A program made the position numbers and the translations under genes. 64,000 nt of DNA, from the NCBI GenBank assembly GCA_014529385.2, contig CM043952.1:54952119-55016118 (forward strand). Direction: 5' to 3'. Shown here one piece after another: positions 1 to 12,100 of the stretch (its first letter is position 1; every line of letters begins with the position of its first letter). The DNA comes from Adiantum capillus-veneris (taxonomy: Eukaryota; Streptophyta; Polypodiopsida; Polypodiales; Pteridaceae). The notes beneath the pieces were generated by a model. That model was not told where the DNA came from and did not search any database. It saw only the letters and a list, made by a program, of their open reading frames with translations.

Positions 1-1310
1 TTTTATCGCTTTTTTAAATAGAGAGCTTCACAACTACTTGTCAGGTGGAATCGACGGTCCACGATCTTTGGATGATGTGGACCATCCGTTTATTCCCAAG
101 AATAAAAAGATTTTGGTCTATCCCCGCAACTTGAACCCGCCAACTCCCCTATTAGAGGCATTGACTCTCCCATTAAGATATCGCGCCACTTGAAATGCGG
201 GTGAGAACATAGTATAATATGGCAAAAGTGACGGGGTGGAGATCATATGATGTTCACTTGGAGATCACTTTGGAATGGTTGGAGTCACACGATGGTCACT
301 TTGAAATCGTTGGGGTCACACGGTGGTCACTTTGGAAAAGGTAGATTCACAAGGTGATCACATCTCAATTGAGAATCACACGGGGATCACTTGGCAATCA
401 CTTGATGTTCACATTCACTTTCTTTGGGTTCACTTTGATTGTGATCAAGATGATCACTTGGTGAAAAACCAATCGCGTCCCCCCAATTAATAGGGACCAT
501 TGATCCCACCTGACACAAGGGGTGTCAAATAATCATGGCTTGAGAAGAGCAATTGTAGGTGAAGACAATTTGTAATGGAAATGGCCTATGAACTTTGAGC
601 ATAGCGGAATTAAGAGAATTAGAGTGAGCATTTTTGTGAGATTACTTTGAGAACATGAGGGTGAATTTAAGTGATGGTAGCAACATGAATATAGTACTTA
701 ATTAACTTGGCATGAAAAATACTTTTGCAAGAGAGAGAGTATTAGAGAACATGACAATAGTTGAGGACCGGATTTACTTGGAGCTGGTCCCCCCTCCAAA
801 AGACGTTTGTATTCTAGATTCTCCCATCAAGAGAGACTTGGTACAATACAATCTTTGTGTTCCTTGTGACCTTGGTGATGCTATGAAGATGGAAAGCTTC
901 ATGCATCACGAGCATAACATAAACCTTGAAAAAAGCATTAACTATCCCAAGCCTCAGTCCCAAGGCCTCAAACACCTTCGAAGGTGGAGAGAGCTAGCGG
1001 GGAATGAGGGTAGGGAAGAGGAAGAAGAATCATTCATAGGAGAAAGAAATAGTTCCTCACTTATCATCACTCTTCTTGCTTAGCATATCATAATAGCATA
1101 GCAATGAAGATGAAGAAGATGGAAAGCTTAAGCATTAAAGCATGGCTCTTGGTTGGATTTGCATTCCATAGCCAAGATTGTTGGTGTAGGCTCTCAACTT
1201 CTCAACAAGCTTTGAGAAGGAGATGGAGCTCTTGCACTTTGCACTTACACAATGAGAGAATGTGTGTGTTTTTGTGTGGGAGAGTATAACCCCCCTCTCT
1301 TTCTTGGTCC

Positions 1311-1312
<2 letters not shown>
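1..1312. other. Unrecognised AT-rich DNA with short repeats
   Basis: No recognisable gene. Small ORFs at 712-1083 and 1104-1289 (+) have no motif I know. At about 262-460 a short motif containing TCACACGGTGGTCACTT recurs imperfectly at about 32-bp spacing, giving a patch rich in TGATCAC/GGTCAC. Read on the - strand, the CT/CA-rich sequence near 1200-1310 looks like the transcribed end of an LTR. This stretch may therefore be the distal part of the chromovirus LTR that begins near 2154, but no LTR end could be fixed. Confidence 0.35.

Positions 1313-1361
<49 letters not shown>
1313..1361. repeat. (CT)n microsatellite
   Basis: About 24 uninterrupted CT dinucleotides. It lies in the probable LTR-derived region of the chromovirus and marks a CT-rich tract typical of transcribed leaders. 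Confidence 0.97.
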
Positions 1362-1365
<4 letters not shown>

Positions 1366-1860
1366 TATTTAATTATATCATTTGGACATGTGTCCTTTTT
1401 TTTCTCTTCGAGAAAAAGAACTTAATTATTTATTTTTATGCATCTATCTTTGGACCCCTTTAAAGCCTATCCAATAGGATTCAAGCACATCATGAGGGCC
1501 CAAATGGGGAAAATCTTAACATGTGTCTTTTATGCTTCTTAAGTCATTTTGTTTGAATTGAACACTTAAAGCACCTTGTTTTTTAAGCATGGAAACCATT
1601 TATGCCTCTCGAGATTTTATCTTTGAATTGAACACTTCAAGAGCCTTAGTCATTTAAGCATAAAAATCACCTCAAACTTTGGGCAAGGTTCACACAAACA
1701 CTTTAAGAACTTTAGTTAGCAAGCTGACAAGCACCTCATATTTGGTAGGATTCCCACCTCAAGGTCATCCCTAGCTTACGTAAGGTCAAAGGACTTTTTA
1801 ACACTAACTTTTGAAGGTCTTTAATGAAGCTAACCCTAAGGTCTTTTAAGCTCCATTAGA

Positions 1861-2061
1861 TGCACATTGCTCTTTGATAGACTACCTCCTTTTGGACCCT
1901 ATTGAGATGTAACCATCTCTCCTCTTGGTCCCTTACTGAGGTAAACTTAGAAGCACTTATTGCACAGTGCTCTTTGGTAGACCGTCTCCTTTCGGACCCC
2001 TATTGAGAGGCAACTATTTCTCCTTTTGGTCCCTTGTTGAGATAGTTCTAAAACCACATAT
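1861..2061. repeat. Two-copy tandem repeat, ~100-bp unit
   Basis: Two adjacent diverged copies (about 1861-1960 and 1961-2061). Both start TGCACA(T/G)TGCTCTTTG, continue with TAGAC...CTCCTTT and TTGGTCCCTT, and end in an A-rich tail. They lie inside the probable chromovirus LTR, where such duplications often affect enhancer regions; that role is inference. Confidence 0.8.
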
Positions 2062-2154
2062 CTATATCCTAACTCTTGTTCCCCTTTTATCTTTCCATAT
2101 TAAATGATCAGTTTAATAAGAAAAAATCATTTACCAGAGTTAGATATTATATTT

Positions 2155-2260
2155 TATGACATTACCTGTCTCTTGAAATCATACTCGTCCTCGACTATGA
2201 GGTAGAGAAGATAAATCCTAATCATTAGTCCATGTTTCTTAGCAGGTAGAGGATCCCTTT
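2155..2260 (-). pseudogene. 3' tail of the chromovirus polyprotein, cut off by Copia-1
   Basis: Contains EDEYDFKRQ followed by a stop on the - strand. It is separated from the integrase part at 7821-9050 only by Copia-1, whose CCTTT target duplication lies at the joint. Confidence 0.6.
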
Positions 2261-2452
2261 TGTTGGGGTATAAAGCCCAATGTGGTCGCCCAGGTAAGTG
2301 GGCGGGCCGCTAGGTATGTACACATATTCTTTTGTAAAAACCTAATAAGAACTCACTATGCTCTACACATTACAGTAGAGCGAGTTCACCATATCGTCGT
2401 GCTCTTCTTCTAGCACTCTCTCTCGCGTCGCACTTCCGCTCATACTCCTTCA
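2261..2452 (+). repeat. Copia-1 5' LTR
   Basis: Starts TGTTGGGGTATAAAGCCC and ends CTCCTTCA. It is 192 bp and matches 7624-7815 with seven substitutions. It contains a CT-rich downstream half (CTCTTCTTCT...CTCTCTCTCG), the likely transcribed part. Confidence 0.97.
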
Positions 2453-2454
2453 AC

Positions 2455-2466
2455 TGGTATCAGAGC
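2455..2466 (+). other. Copia-1 primer-binding site
   Basis: TGGTATCAGAGC, two bases after the LTR. This is the usual plant copia site complementary to the 3' end of initiator tRNA-Met. The same site, inverted, adjoins the right LTR of Copia-2, -3 and -4. Confidence 0.95.
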
Positions 2467-3553
2467 TCAAATCGAGGCTCTGGGCAGCATTTACAGGTAG
2501 CCAGAGTCACCTGCTCAGATTGGAGTGAGATTTGACAGGCGAAGACACGGCCCCAAATCCAGTGGGAGACCCCGAAGGACTTGGTGTTCTCAGAATTTCA
2601 TTATGAGGTCATCTCGGCCACCGTTCGGCTTCAACAAAGTTCTGCGCAGGCCATTTTCGACTACGACGTGGTCTCGGTAGGTGCAGGTCCAACTCTGCAA
2701 ATTTGGGGTTTCGGCCTACGACTGCAAGTGCTGAGGATATCTACACTTCCAGAGTGCTGATTTGTGGCTGTCTACACAACAAAGGACGGCTCACAGTTCT
2801 TGGAGGCGTGTCACATACGACACGGGCGCACCTACACACAGACTGTAGGCGACATCCACTAGTTCATCAGGTAGCTTGTGTTTGCTGCTTGATATTCCAG
2901 ATTTCATCCTGACATTGCAGGTACTTCCACATGGGATGTATTGTCAGAGATGATGTATGTCTGTTGAGGGTTTGCTGGCTGTGAGTCACGCAGCAAACAA
3001 TCGCTGCAGCGGTTACAACATACATTGGGAAATTTGTGGATGTATGACTTTGTGGGAAATCTATGTACTGTCCGATTTATTGTAGCCTTTGTTGAGGGTC
3101 GAGTGAGGTTTTATTGAGCTGGGGGATTCTCGAATGTTGAGATCCTTTCGGTGATACAGGTCTTGGAGCGATCCCTTGAGCACCCTTAGATAGGCAGCTA
3201 GGATGTATTGACTGTCAGTTAGACATTTGGGATTGCATCTTTGCTTTACTGCCGTTCAGGCATTGTCGCAGTCTATGCTTACAGAACAGTGACAAGATAG
3301 TGAGAGACAGTACAGGTGCAGGATAGGTTTACCCACAGCTTACAGTGTTAGAGAGATAATGGTTTTTTGAGTTGTTTTTGGTCTGTTTTTTGGTACACCA
3401 GAGCCATTTTACAAAGGAGAATCTACCGAAATTTCTGCAGAATCTGAAGCTTTCTTGGTTCATTTGACAGGTTGATATTGGTTCAGAGGTCATTTTACAG
3501 GGGAAACTCTGCCAAATTTTTCCCAGGAAAGTAAACTATTGTGAAGCATAGCT

Positions 3554-6500
3554 ATGGCTGGATCACAGGACACTGCTCTTTACAATATCAAGAGGCTGGA
3601 TGGAACCAATTTTCCATTGTGGAAGAAGCAGATTTGACACGTGTTGCTACAAAAGAAGCAGATAAAACCTATAAAGCTCAAGGGGATAAAACCAGAAGAT
3701 ATGGACGGAGATGAATGGAGCGAAATGGATGAATTGGCACTTTCTATCATTATGCTGACTTTGGCAGAAAGCGTTTACTTCAATGTAGCAGACGAGATGT
3801 CGGCTTATGAAGCATGGACAAAGCTGAGTGATCTTTATGAGAAGCACAGTGCAGCTTCACAGGTATACTGGCTTAAGAAGCTTGTTGACTTGAAGATGAA
3901 AGAAGGGACACCTATGTCCAATTCTCTGAATGAATTCAACACCATCTATAGTTAGTTGTCAGCTCAAGGTGTCAAGTTTGATGAACCTGTTAGAGCTATG
4001 TTCCTGTTGATCACATTGCCGGAAAGTTGGGACACTTTTTGCACAGCTTTGAGTAATTCTGCACCTCCAGATGGTTTGACCATAGCAGGTGTAGAAGGCA
4101 GTCTGCTTACTGAAGAAACCAACAGAAAGACAATGGACAAAGGCAAAGGAACAGCCTTAGTTGTCAGGGGAAGGACCAAAGAAAAGTACAAAGGTGGAAA
4201 GAGGGATCAGTCTCGTAGCAAGTCCCGCAATGCTAAAGGCAAGAGTGACATAGAATGCTACCATTGTGGCAAGAAGGGTCACATGAAAAGAGACTGCAGA
4301 GAATGGAAAGCAAAAAAAGGCAAAGAGAAAGCAGAAGACCATGGTGAGAAGAACAAGTCCTCAGTGAAGATTCAAGAAATAAATGTGACAAACACTGTTG
4401 CAGAGGATGACAGTCTAGTGTCAGGAGATATCTACTTCTTGAAAAATACAATGGACTCAGCTCTTCTTACAACATCTGATGGAAATGCACTGAGTGACTG
4501 GATTATAGACTCAGGGGGATCACTTCATGTGTCTCCAAACAAGGAGTGGTTTACCTCTTATGTGACCACTAAAGATCATGTTCGGCTAGGCAATGGGTAG
4601 ACATGTGAGATCTCAGCTGTTAGAGATGTTCAATTGAAGTTTCAGAATGGCTCTTCTTTCACGTTGAAGAATGTGAGACATGTTCCCGCAATTACAAAGA
4701 GCTTGATCAGCACATGTTTACTTGATGATGCTGGCTACGTCACCACTTTTGGACAGAACATGTGGAAGATATCCAAGGGTTCTATGACACTAGAACATGG
4801 AGTAAAGTCTGGAGGACTTTACATGATTTATGTATCAAATGTCTCTAAAAATGTAATCAATGTAACCGAGCAGCCGAACGTTTCTTTGTGGCATAGCCGG
4901 TTAGGACATATGTCCAAGAAGGGAATGGAAATCTTGTCTCGTTCTGGTTATTTGCCTGGCTTTTCATTTAATGATTTTGAATTCTGTGAACATTGTCTGT
5001 ATGGTAAGCAAACACAGCAGCCACATAAGCATAGAAGCAGTAGAAGAGATACACAGTTGGCACTTGTTCATAGTGATTTGTGTGGACCTATGCCTAGCCT
5101 ATCTCTAGGGGGAGCTTCTTACTTTATGACATTTATAGATGATTACTCGAGGAAAGTATGGGTTTACTTTTTCAAGCACAAGGATGAAGCGTTTAGTGTT
5201 TTCAAAACGTTTGTGACACTTGTGGAGAATCAGAGTGGCAAGAAGCTTAAATGCTTACGCACTGACAATGGTGGAGAGTATGTTTCAAAGGCCTTTCAGG
5301 ACTTTTGTGAGTCAAAAGGTATAAAACGTGAACTAACTGCTCCTTACAATCCTCCTCAAAATGGTGTTGCTGAGAGGATGAATAGGACCATACAAGAGAA
5401 GGTCAGAAGTATGTTGTCTAATGCACAACTGCCAAATGGGTTTTGGGCTGAAGCTGTATCAACAGCTGTTCATCTTATAAATAGATCTCCTAGCAAGGTT
5501 TTGCAGAAAGATTCAGTGGCAGAGATGGTATGGTCAGGCAAAATGCCCTCATACAAGCATCTCATAGTCTTTGGCTGTGAGGCATATACTCATGTTCCAA
5601 AGGAATTTAGGAACAAACTTGAGCCAAAGAGTAGAAAGTGCATCTTTCTAGGCTATGGTAATTCTGGTGAGATGGGGTACAGACTTTGGGATCCCGAATC
5701 CAGAAAGGTTATCCGCAGCAATGATGTTCACTTTAATGAAGCCAAATATCATTCTAAACCAGAGAGGGTTGAGGAGATTAGAAGAGTTGTCTTCCAAGAA
5801 GATGGACCTGCATGTGCAAGACAAAATGTCAGGGCTCAAGAGGAGCAAGGACAGGATAGAGTGGAACCACAGGTTGTGGCTGAGCCTGAGCCACCTATTG
5901 TGCGTAGATCTGGACGTATCACGCAACCTCCTGATAGGTTTGTTCCATCTATGAACTATGTCATGCTGACTGATTGCAATGAGCCTTGATGTTACAAGGA
6001 AGCAGTGCAAATGAAGGACTCCCGGAATTGGCAATTGGCCATGCAGTCAGAGATGACAGCTCTGCATAAAAACCAGACATGGAAGCTAGTTAAATTACCA
6101 CAGAGCAAAAAGGCTCTACCTTGTAAATGGGTTTACAGGTATAAGATCACCACTCATGATAGTCAGCCAAAGTACAAAGCAAGGCTTGTTGCCAAGGGCT
6201 TTAAGCAAGAACAAGGCATTGACTTTGATGAAGTCTTCTCTCCGGTGGTCAAGATGACTACATTGAGATGCTTTCTTGCATTGGTTGCCATATTAGATTT
6301 GGTGTTGCACCAAATAGATGTCAAGACAGCGTTCTTGCATGGTGATTTAGATGTGGAAATTTACATGCAGTAGCCAGAAGGGTTTGTTGAGAAAGGCAAG
6401 GAAGATTTGGTATGCCAGTTGTTAAAGAGTCTTTATGGCTTAAAACAATCACCGAGGGCATGGTACCATAAGTTCCACAAGTTTATGCTTTCTCAAGGCT

Positions 6501-7534
6501 ACAAACGTAGTGAGTTTGATCACTGTCTATATACAAAGAAGGCTAAGGATGGCAGTTGGCTGATCCTTATTTTGTATGTGGATGACATGTTGATTGCTGG
6601 CAAGCACTTGGAAGAAATTTCAGCTTTGAAGTCAAAGATGGCAAAATCGTTTGACATGAAAGACATGGGTGAGGCAAGTCATATACTTGGGATGCGCATT
6701 AAAAGAGACAGATCAAAGAAGTTGATTTGGTTATCTCAAACAGAGTATATTGACAAGGTTTTGCAACGTTTCAATATGGAGAAGGGAAAGGCATTGAGTG
6801 TTCCATTGCCACCATATGTGAAACTTAGCAAACAAGATTGTCCTATGTCTGAGGAAGAACAGGCTGAAATAGATAAGATTCCATATGCGTCTGCAGTGGG
6901 TAGTTTAATGTATGCAATGATTGCTACTCGCCCAGACATTGCATTTGCAGTGGGAGTAGTAAGTCGATACATGTCAAACCCAGGCAAGAAACATTGGGAG
7001 GCAGTGAAAGGAATATTGAAATACCTGAAAGCTACAAAGAGTATGCGCATATGCTATGGGAGTCAGGAGCTAAGTATAAAGGGTTTTACAGACTCAGATT
7101 ATGCAGGTGACTTAGACAACCGAAGGTCTACGTCAGGGTATGTCTTTACATTGGCTGGTGGAGCAGTATCATGGCGTTCTAGATTACAAGATTGTGTTAC
7201 TCAGTCTACTACAGAGGCTGAATATGTTGCAGCATCAGAGGCATGCAAAGAATCGATTTGGCTTAATCGACTAGTAACAGATTTGGGAATCAAAGAAGAG
7301 ATGCCTGTGTTATATTGTGATAGTCAGAGTGCTATACAATTGGCTCGCAATCCAGTTTATCACTCAAAGACAAAGCATGTGGATGTGAAGTATCATTTCA
7401 TTAGGGAAATGCTCGAGGATAAGCAAATTCAGCTTGTCAAAGTTCACACCACAGAAAATCCTGCTGATCTACTTACAAAAGGACTTCCCTCAGAGAGCTT
7501 TGCGCATTTTCGCAAGCAGTTAGGTGTAGGGTAG
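3554..7534 (+). pseudogene. Copia-1 gag-pol polyprotein, five in-frame stops
   Basis: One unshifted frame of 1326 codons from ATG 3554 to TAG 7532. Order: gag; zinc knuckle CYHCGKKGHMKRDC at about 4256; protease IIDSGGS with Asp at 4508; integrase with HSRLGH...CEHC zinc site (4890-5010) and D-D-E residues in HSDLCGP, RTDNGGEY and NGVAERMN (5070-5380); reverse transcriptase with KARLVAKGF and catalytic YVDDM (about 6576); RNase H with TDSDYAG, TEAEY and CDSQSA (7080-7330). Premature stops lie at 3635 (TGA), 3953 (TAG), 4598 (TAG), 5987 (TGA) and 6371 (TAG). No frameshift was seen. Most stops fit single C-to-T changes from CAG or CGA codons. A dead polyprotein, but well preserved. Confidence 0.95.
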
Positions 7535-7609
7535 TACATCACTTCTCTACATCTCTTGTATATTAGCTTGTATAGTAGCTTCTCTCACACTTAAAGTACC
7601 ACATTGGAC

Positions 7610-7623
7610 TTTAAGTGGGAGGT
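7610..7623 (+). other. Copia-1 polypurine tract
   Basis: AAGTGGGAGGT directly before the 3' LTR. It is the expected primer for plus-strand synthesis. The same tract (inverted) adjoins the left LTRs of Copia-3 and Copia-4. Confidence 0.85.
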
Positions 7624-7815
7624 TGTTGGGGTATAAGGCCCAATGTGGTCGCCCAGGTAAGTGAGCAGGCCGCCAGGTATGTACACATATTCTTTTGTAA
7701 AAACCTAATAAGAACTCACTATGCTCTACACATTACAGTAGAGCGAGTTCACCATATCGTCGTGCTCTTCTTCTCGCACTCTCTCTCGCGTCGCACTTCT
7801 GCTCGTACTCCTTCA
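7624..7815 (+). repeat. Copia-1 3' LTR
   Basis: 192 bp, TGTTGGGGTATAAGGCCC to CTCCTTCA, followed by the target duplication CCTTT. Pairs with 2261-2452. Confidence 0.97.
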
Positions 7816-7820
7816 CCTTT

Positions 7821-9050
7821 ATACCCTACGACATCATTCCAGAATGGATGACTAATCCATATGCATGTCTTCTCTTTAGTCCATATCATACTTCCAAATT
7901 AGAGTGACAAGTTCTACTTGGTGTTTGGGAGACGTCGTCACCACAAACATGATCCAAGAGAATGAGTCTTATAAGACAAAAACATTGTTCATTTAAAATG
8001 CATTTTCATTTGCTTACTCTAGTGTAGCATTGTAAGCATTGACAAGGTTCATATTATCCTTAAGCTAGGTTCTTTGCATCCACCTAGCATCTTTAAAAGG
8101 ATAATTATTAAACTTAACAAGATATCATTGCATAACATTACCGTTTCTTAGTAACTTGTCTTCATGTCGAAGAATCGATTCTGCAACACCTCTTCTTGAT
8201 CTTTGATCTCTGGTGGGTCCTCAATTATTGGTTCTTTTTGTGTCTCTCCTTTGTAAGTCTTGAGTAGGCTCACATGGTTAGCATTGTGAACGAGCCAATG
8301 GTTGGGTAACTTTAACTAATAAGCCATCTCATTCATTGGCTTAAGAATTTTTTTTTAAAAGGACCCTAGTATCTTTTTGCTAGATTAGCATAATACTCTT
8401 GTTGGCTCGTAGGATTCTTGCCCGTAGTATGCCTTAGATAAGCTGTGAGAAACTTTAGCAAGACCCAATCATTTTTCTTAAAGTATAAGGCTCTTCTGTG
8501 CTTATTATTAGCAGGCCTTTTTGCCTTTGCTGTGAGATGGATATAGCCTTTTTAATCTTTGGAAAAGATTCTTGTAAGTCTCGGCTATATTCATCAACAG
8601 AGCAAAGATCTTCCCGTATACTTTAAGTAGTAAGGGACTTTTGGATCTTCCCTCTTTGACCTCGAAAGGTGCTTTCCCCATAGAAGCATGTACAATGTCA
8701 TTGTATGCATACTCTATAAGAGGTAGGTACTTCTCTCATTGAGAACGCTGATCTACTTCCATGACATAGACTTTTAGTAGATTCAAGAATCGTTAGATTA
8801 GTTATTTCACTTTGGTCATCCGTTTGTGGATGATAGGCCCAAAGAGAAATTTAATCTGCTTCCTATATTCTCAAAGAGACCCTTCTAGAAATTATTGGTC
8901 ATTCTAGGATCTTTGTCCGACACTATGGATGTTGGCAAGCCATGATACTTGAAATTTTGAGATCTAAAGAGGGTTGCCATTTGATGGATATGAGTTGAAG
9001 ATTGATTTTCAAAAGAGAAAGTGACATCCATTATTTCAAGTCCCAGTCTT
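7821..9050 (-). pseudogene. Decayed chromovirus (Ty3/gypsy) integrase and chromodomain
   Basis: Read on the - strand from about 9050 downward: integrase motif HGLPTSIVSDKDPRM (8890-8960); YLPLIEYAYNDIVHASMGKAPFEV-type stretch (8670-8760, here split by stops); the core after it with KNPTSQQEYYANLAKRY (about 8400-8460); LPNHWLVHNA...HVSLLK (8260-8320); EPIIEDPPE (8200); and a chromodomain-like YLVKFNNYPFKDARWMQ (8060-8120). The order is that of plant chromoviruses, where the chromodomain ends the integrase. Stops and shifts are scattered throughout. The tail continues beyond Copia-1 at 2155-2260. Everything upstream of the integrase core is missing: at about 9050 the sequence changes to a Helentron endonuclease fragment. 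Confidence 0.85.
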
Positions 9051-9109
9051 GAGATAGCTTTTTGGGTTATGGATTGAATGCTTGGATTATGGAATATGGA
9101 TAGACCACA

Positions 9110-12100
9110 ACCATTATAATGTTGGATATGCTGAAAGTCTGGTGTGAGGAGGTTTCTTTTTTTTCTTTGTTTCTTGGAAGCACAAGATGCTGGATGAGAT
9201 GAAGTTTGGATCGCTCTTGATGTGATCAATGTGTTTGTTGATCGATATGACATTCAATGATGCAATAATGTGGTGGGTTTGTTTAAATGCAACCAGGGGC
9301 TCAATCAAGTAGGTCCATCTAGCATCTGTTCACAGGAGACTGATTTCTTTCAGGACGATGGGGTCAGTTTTGATATGGTTCTTGAGAATGGGGCTAAGAA
9401 TATGTAGTTTTGCAAGGTCTTTGATACGTGATAGTGCTGTGTAGACCAAGCCATGAGATTGGATCCCACTAGGGTCAAACACCATTGTTTCCATTGTCAA
9501 GCCTTGGGATCTATGGATTGTGTGAGCATTCGCTGCTTGTATTGGGAGTTATGTTCTTAAGACTAGATTGAGTGGGTTTCTACCTACTTGGAATTCTTTT
9601 GTGACTTCAAGTATTGGTGTCCATTTTTTACTTATTTTTCCATGGTAGAGATGTGCATTTTGGGATTTTGTTTTTTCCTAATCGAGATATGAAAGAACTC
9701 CACCCACGCTATCAATGATTGTGCTTTGTTGTTTGCTGTCTGGAAGATTCCATCCGCACCATTCACTAAACTGTCCAATACATTGATATTGCTAGCACAA
9801 AGCTCGACTATCGTTCCTGGCTTTAGTTCTGTCTTTAGTTCAAGGATGGAGGATAATCCAGCAATTATCTAAGGGTTGTTTGGAATGACTAGGTTTTTTT
9901 AGCATGTTTTGTGGAATTTGTCACGAGCCTTGATGATGTATGGTGTTTCTTGCAGGTTCTCAAAGACCGCTTGATTGTACTTGGACTTTAGTTTATTTGT
10001 GAAGAAAAGATGAGGTGTTGTAAAAATGTCAAAGTTGTTGTTTCCAAAAGTGTCATTGATAAATGCCAAGTCTGTTTATGTTTGCTCTGCAACTCTTATC
10101 CTATTTAGGACATCTATAAATAATTCATTTAATTGCCACATTGGTGTTGTTAGCTCAACACATATGACATGTGTGTTCCAACTGATGGTGTGAGGATGTC
10201 AAGTGTATTGTTTGTGTTGCTAAATATCCATCAATTGTGAACAGGGATTGCCTGACAAAGATCACCGCATAAGATAACGTCTAGACCACCTAAGGGTTCG
10301 TTGTGTCTATGCTTTATAGCTCGGAGTCTTGTGTCAATATTGCGTAGTAGTCTATTGCCTATCAAGGAAGCCTCATCAAAGACAACCAATTTGAGGTTTG
10401 TGTATACTTGGGTTAGTTCATTGAGAGTATCATTGGAAAGAGGGACCATCTCATTTAACATCAATGGTAGGCGCACTGCACAGTGAATTGTTGTGCCGCC
10501 AAGATTAAACGCTGCTTTGCCTGTATATGCATCAGCAATGTTGTTGAAAGTTCGATGTTGCCTTCTATAGAAGGTGCATAGTGCCGGACTAGGCCTTAGA
10601 TGATTGCATGCAAAGTAAAGATTTTTCCTATTCCGACCCCACCTGTCAAGAAAAGGTGGATTGTGTCATTGGGACATAGTTCTTTCTTGTCATGATATCA
10701 CCATAAAGATGTCATTGCTCTATTCAAACTCATGACAATTGAGTGATATTCTTCATTTGGCATGCCAAGAAGTCTAGATGATGTTGGTAGTCGAGTGGTA
10801 TGATGCCTTGCACTTGGTAGGTAAGATCAAGCTCATAAGTGAATTGTTCTTGTTGTGTTTCTTGTGAGGAGGTAGAGGATGATATTGATGATTCTTGATT
10901 GTTGATTTCTAGTTTTGTGAAAGGTTTCATGTTTTGTGCAATTGTAGCAATGTTAGACTCATACCTTTCTCTCCAAGTTGTTGTCAATGCATCGAATGCA
11001 TCTTCATCACATTTGTGAATGGCAAAAACAACAGACATAATTGATGATAATTCCTCTCAATGTCAGCCTCTTTATTGAAGTTTATATATCTGATGATGCG
11101 GGGCTTCCTACACTTGTGGTGTGTCCCTTGTGAGATGATGTAGTTGCTTGCATATTCTGCCAAGCAAAGATTTTCTAGGCTAGTTGGTCTCTTTGTGTAC
11201 TTCGTCACAAGGTCATCAAAGAATATGTTTGTGTCATCAAGATGAAGTGTTTGCAAGGAAGTCTTTCTCTTTAACAATAGTGTCCTTTAGGTTTGGAAGT
11301 CTGCATTGATGAAGATAAATTGTCTGCTTGTGATGTGCAATGGGAGAGATAGCGAAATGTATGTTGCTTGTTGGGCTCTGATTTCTTGAGCATTGATCAA
11401 GGCACCTCCAATTTTCTTAAGACGTTCCATTGCAAAAAGACTCTCTTTCTTGCACTTGTCAAGGGTTTTGTTGATTTCTTTGCTTGTGGCTGAATCTGTT
11501 TTTGTCATGTATGATGTGCAGTATGCAACAACTCCATGAGGGTTGAAAATAAACTAAATATCCACATTGCCATCCCACAACGTGCACAATGTTTTGTTGA
11601 AATTTTTTGTGTATATATCTTTTGGTTGTCTCTTGAGCAAAAGTGTGAGTTCTGAGAGTGATATCGAGAGTGTGTCAAGATACATTTTTGCATCCATATT
11701 CAAAGAGGATAACCAATCATCGAAACTCATTTTAGGGCAATGTGGTAGAGCTGCAAGCTGGCTTTCAATTTGTTTCTTGTGTGCAAAAAACATGGATTTC
11801 CTTTCTTCACTTGGTTGTATCTGATGTAGGATAGTCGTTTTCCTTGCAGGCGGTCTTGGAAATCCAAACGGCAATGCTTCTTTCTGTTTTTGCATGTCCT
11901 TCGATGGGAATGGATGTGTACTTTTTGTAGCTCAACACCCAATTCATCTTTGTCACTTGAGATGTATCTATCAACAAAACTGATCACTTCTTCATCATCA
12001 AAAACCCCAAGCTTTGGAGAATTAATAATCCAAATTAATCCATGGTCATGCTAGCTTCCCCTATGTTGAAATTCAATGACAAAGAAGAAATCCATGATTT

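Larger units (their letters stand above)
1300..2154 (-). repeat. Probable 3' LTR portion of a decayed chromovirus
   Basis: On the - strand a chromovirus coding tail reading EDEYDFKRQ (about 2165-2195) is followed by a stop. Non-coding sequence then starts near TGTCATAAAATATAATATC and runs toward lower coordinates. This is where the 3' LTR should lie. The second LTR is not in the window, so neither end can be proved. Confidence 0.4.
2261..7815 (+). mobile_element. Copia-1, full-length Ty1/copia retrotransposon
   Basis: A structurally complete 5555-bp element with two 192-bp LTRs (7 differences by eye, about 3.6%), a tRNA-Met-type primer-binding site, one gag-pol frame, a polypurine tract and a perfect 5-bp target duplication CCTTT at 2256-2260 and 7816-7820. 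It is inserted in the 3' end of a - strand chromovirus: chromovirus sequence resumes on both sides. Domain order protease, integrase, reverse transcriptase, RNase H defines copia. The style suggests the Tork/Tnt1 group, which I have not tested. Five in-frame stops make it non-autonomous. Confidence 0.97.

Noticed and set aside
712-1289. Two small + strand ORFs as genes
   Set aside because: No motif, no splice or promoter support; they lie in probable LTR-derived sequence.
3554-7534. Stop-codon readthrough or RNA editing rescuing the Copia-1 frame
   Set aside because: Five stops of two kinds at unrelated places are far more simply explained by decay; nuclear editing of this kind is not known in plants.
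9114-9308. LINE-type endonuclease
   Set aside because: It is in the same frame as, and about 70 codons after, the helicase motif VI, which fits a Helentron better; no LINE reverse transcriptase is present.
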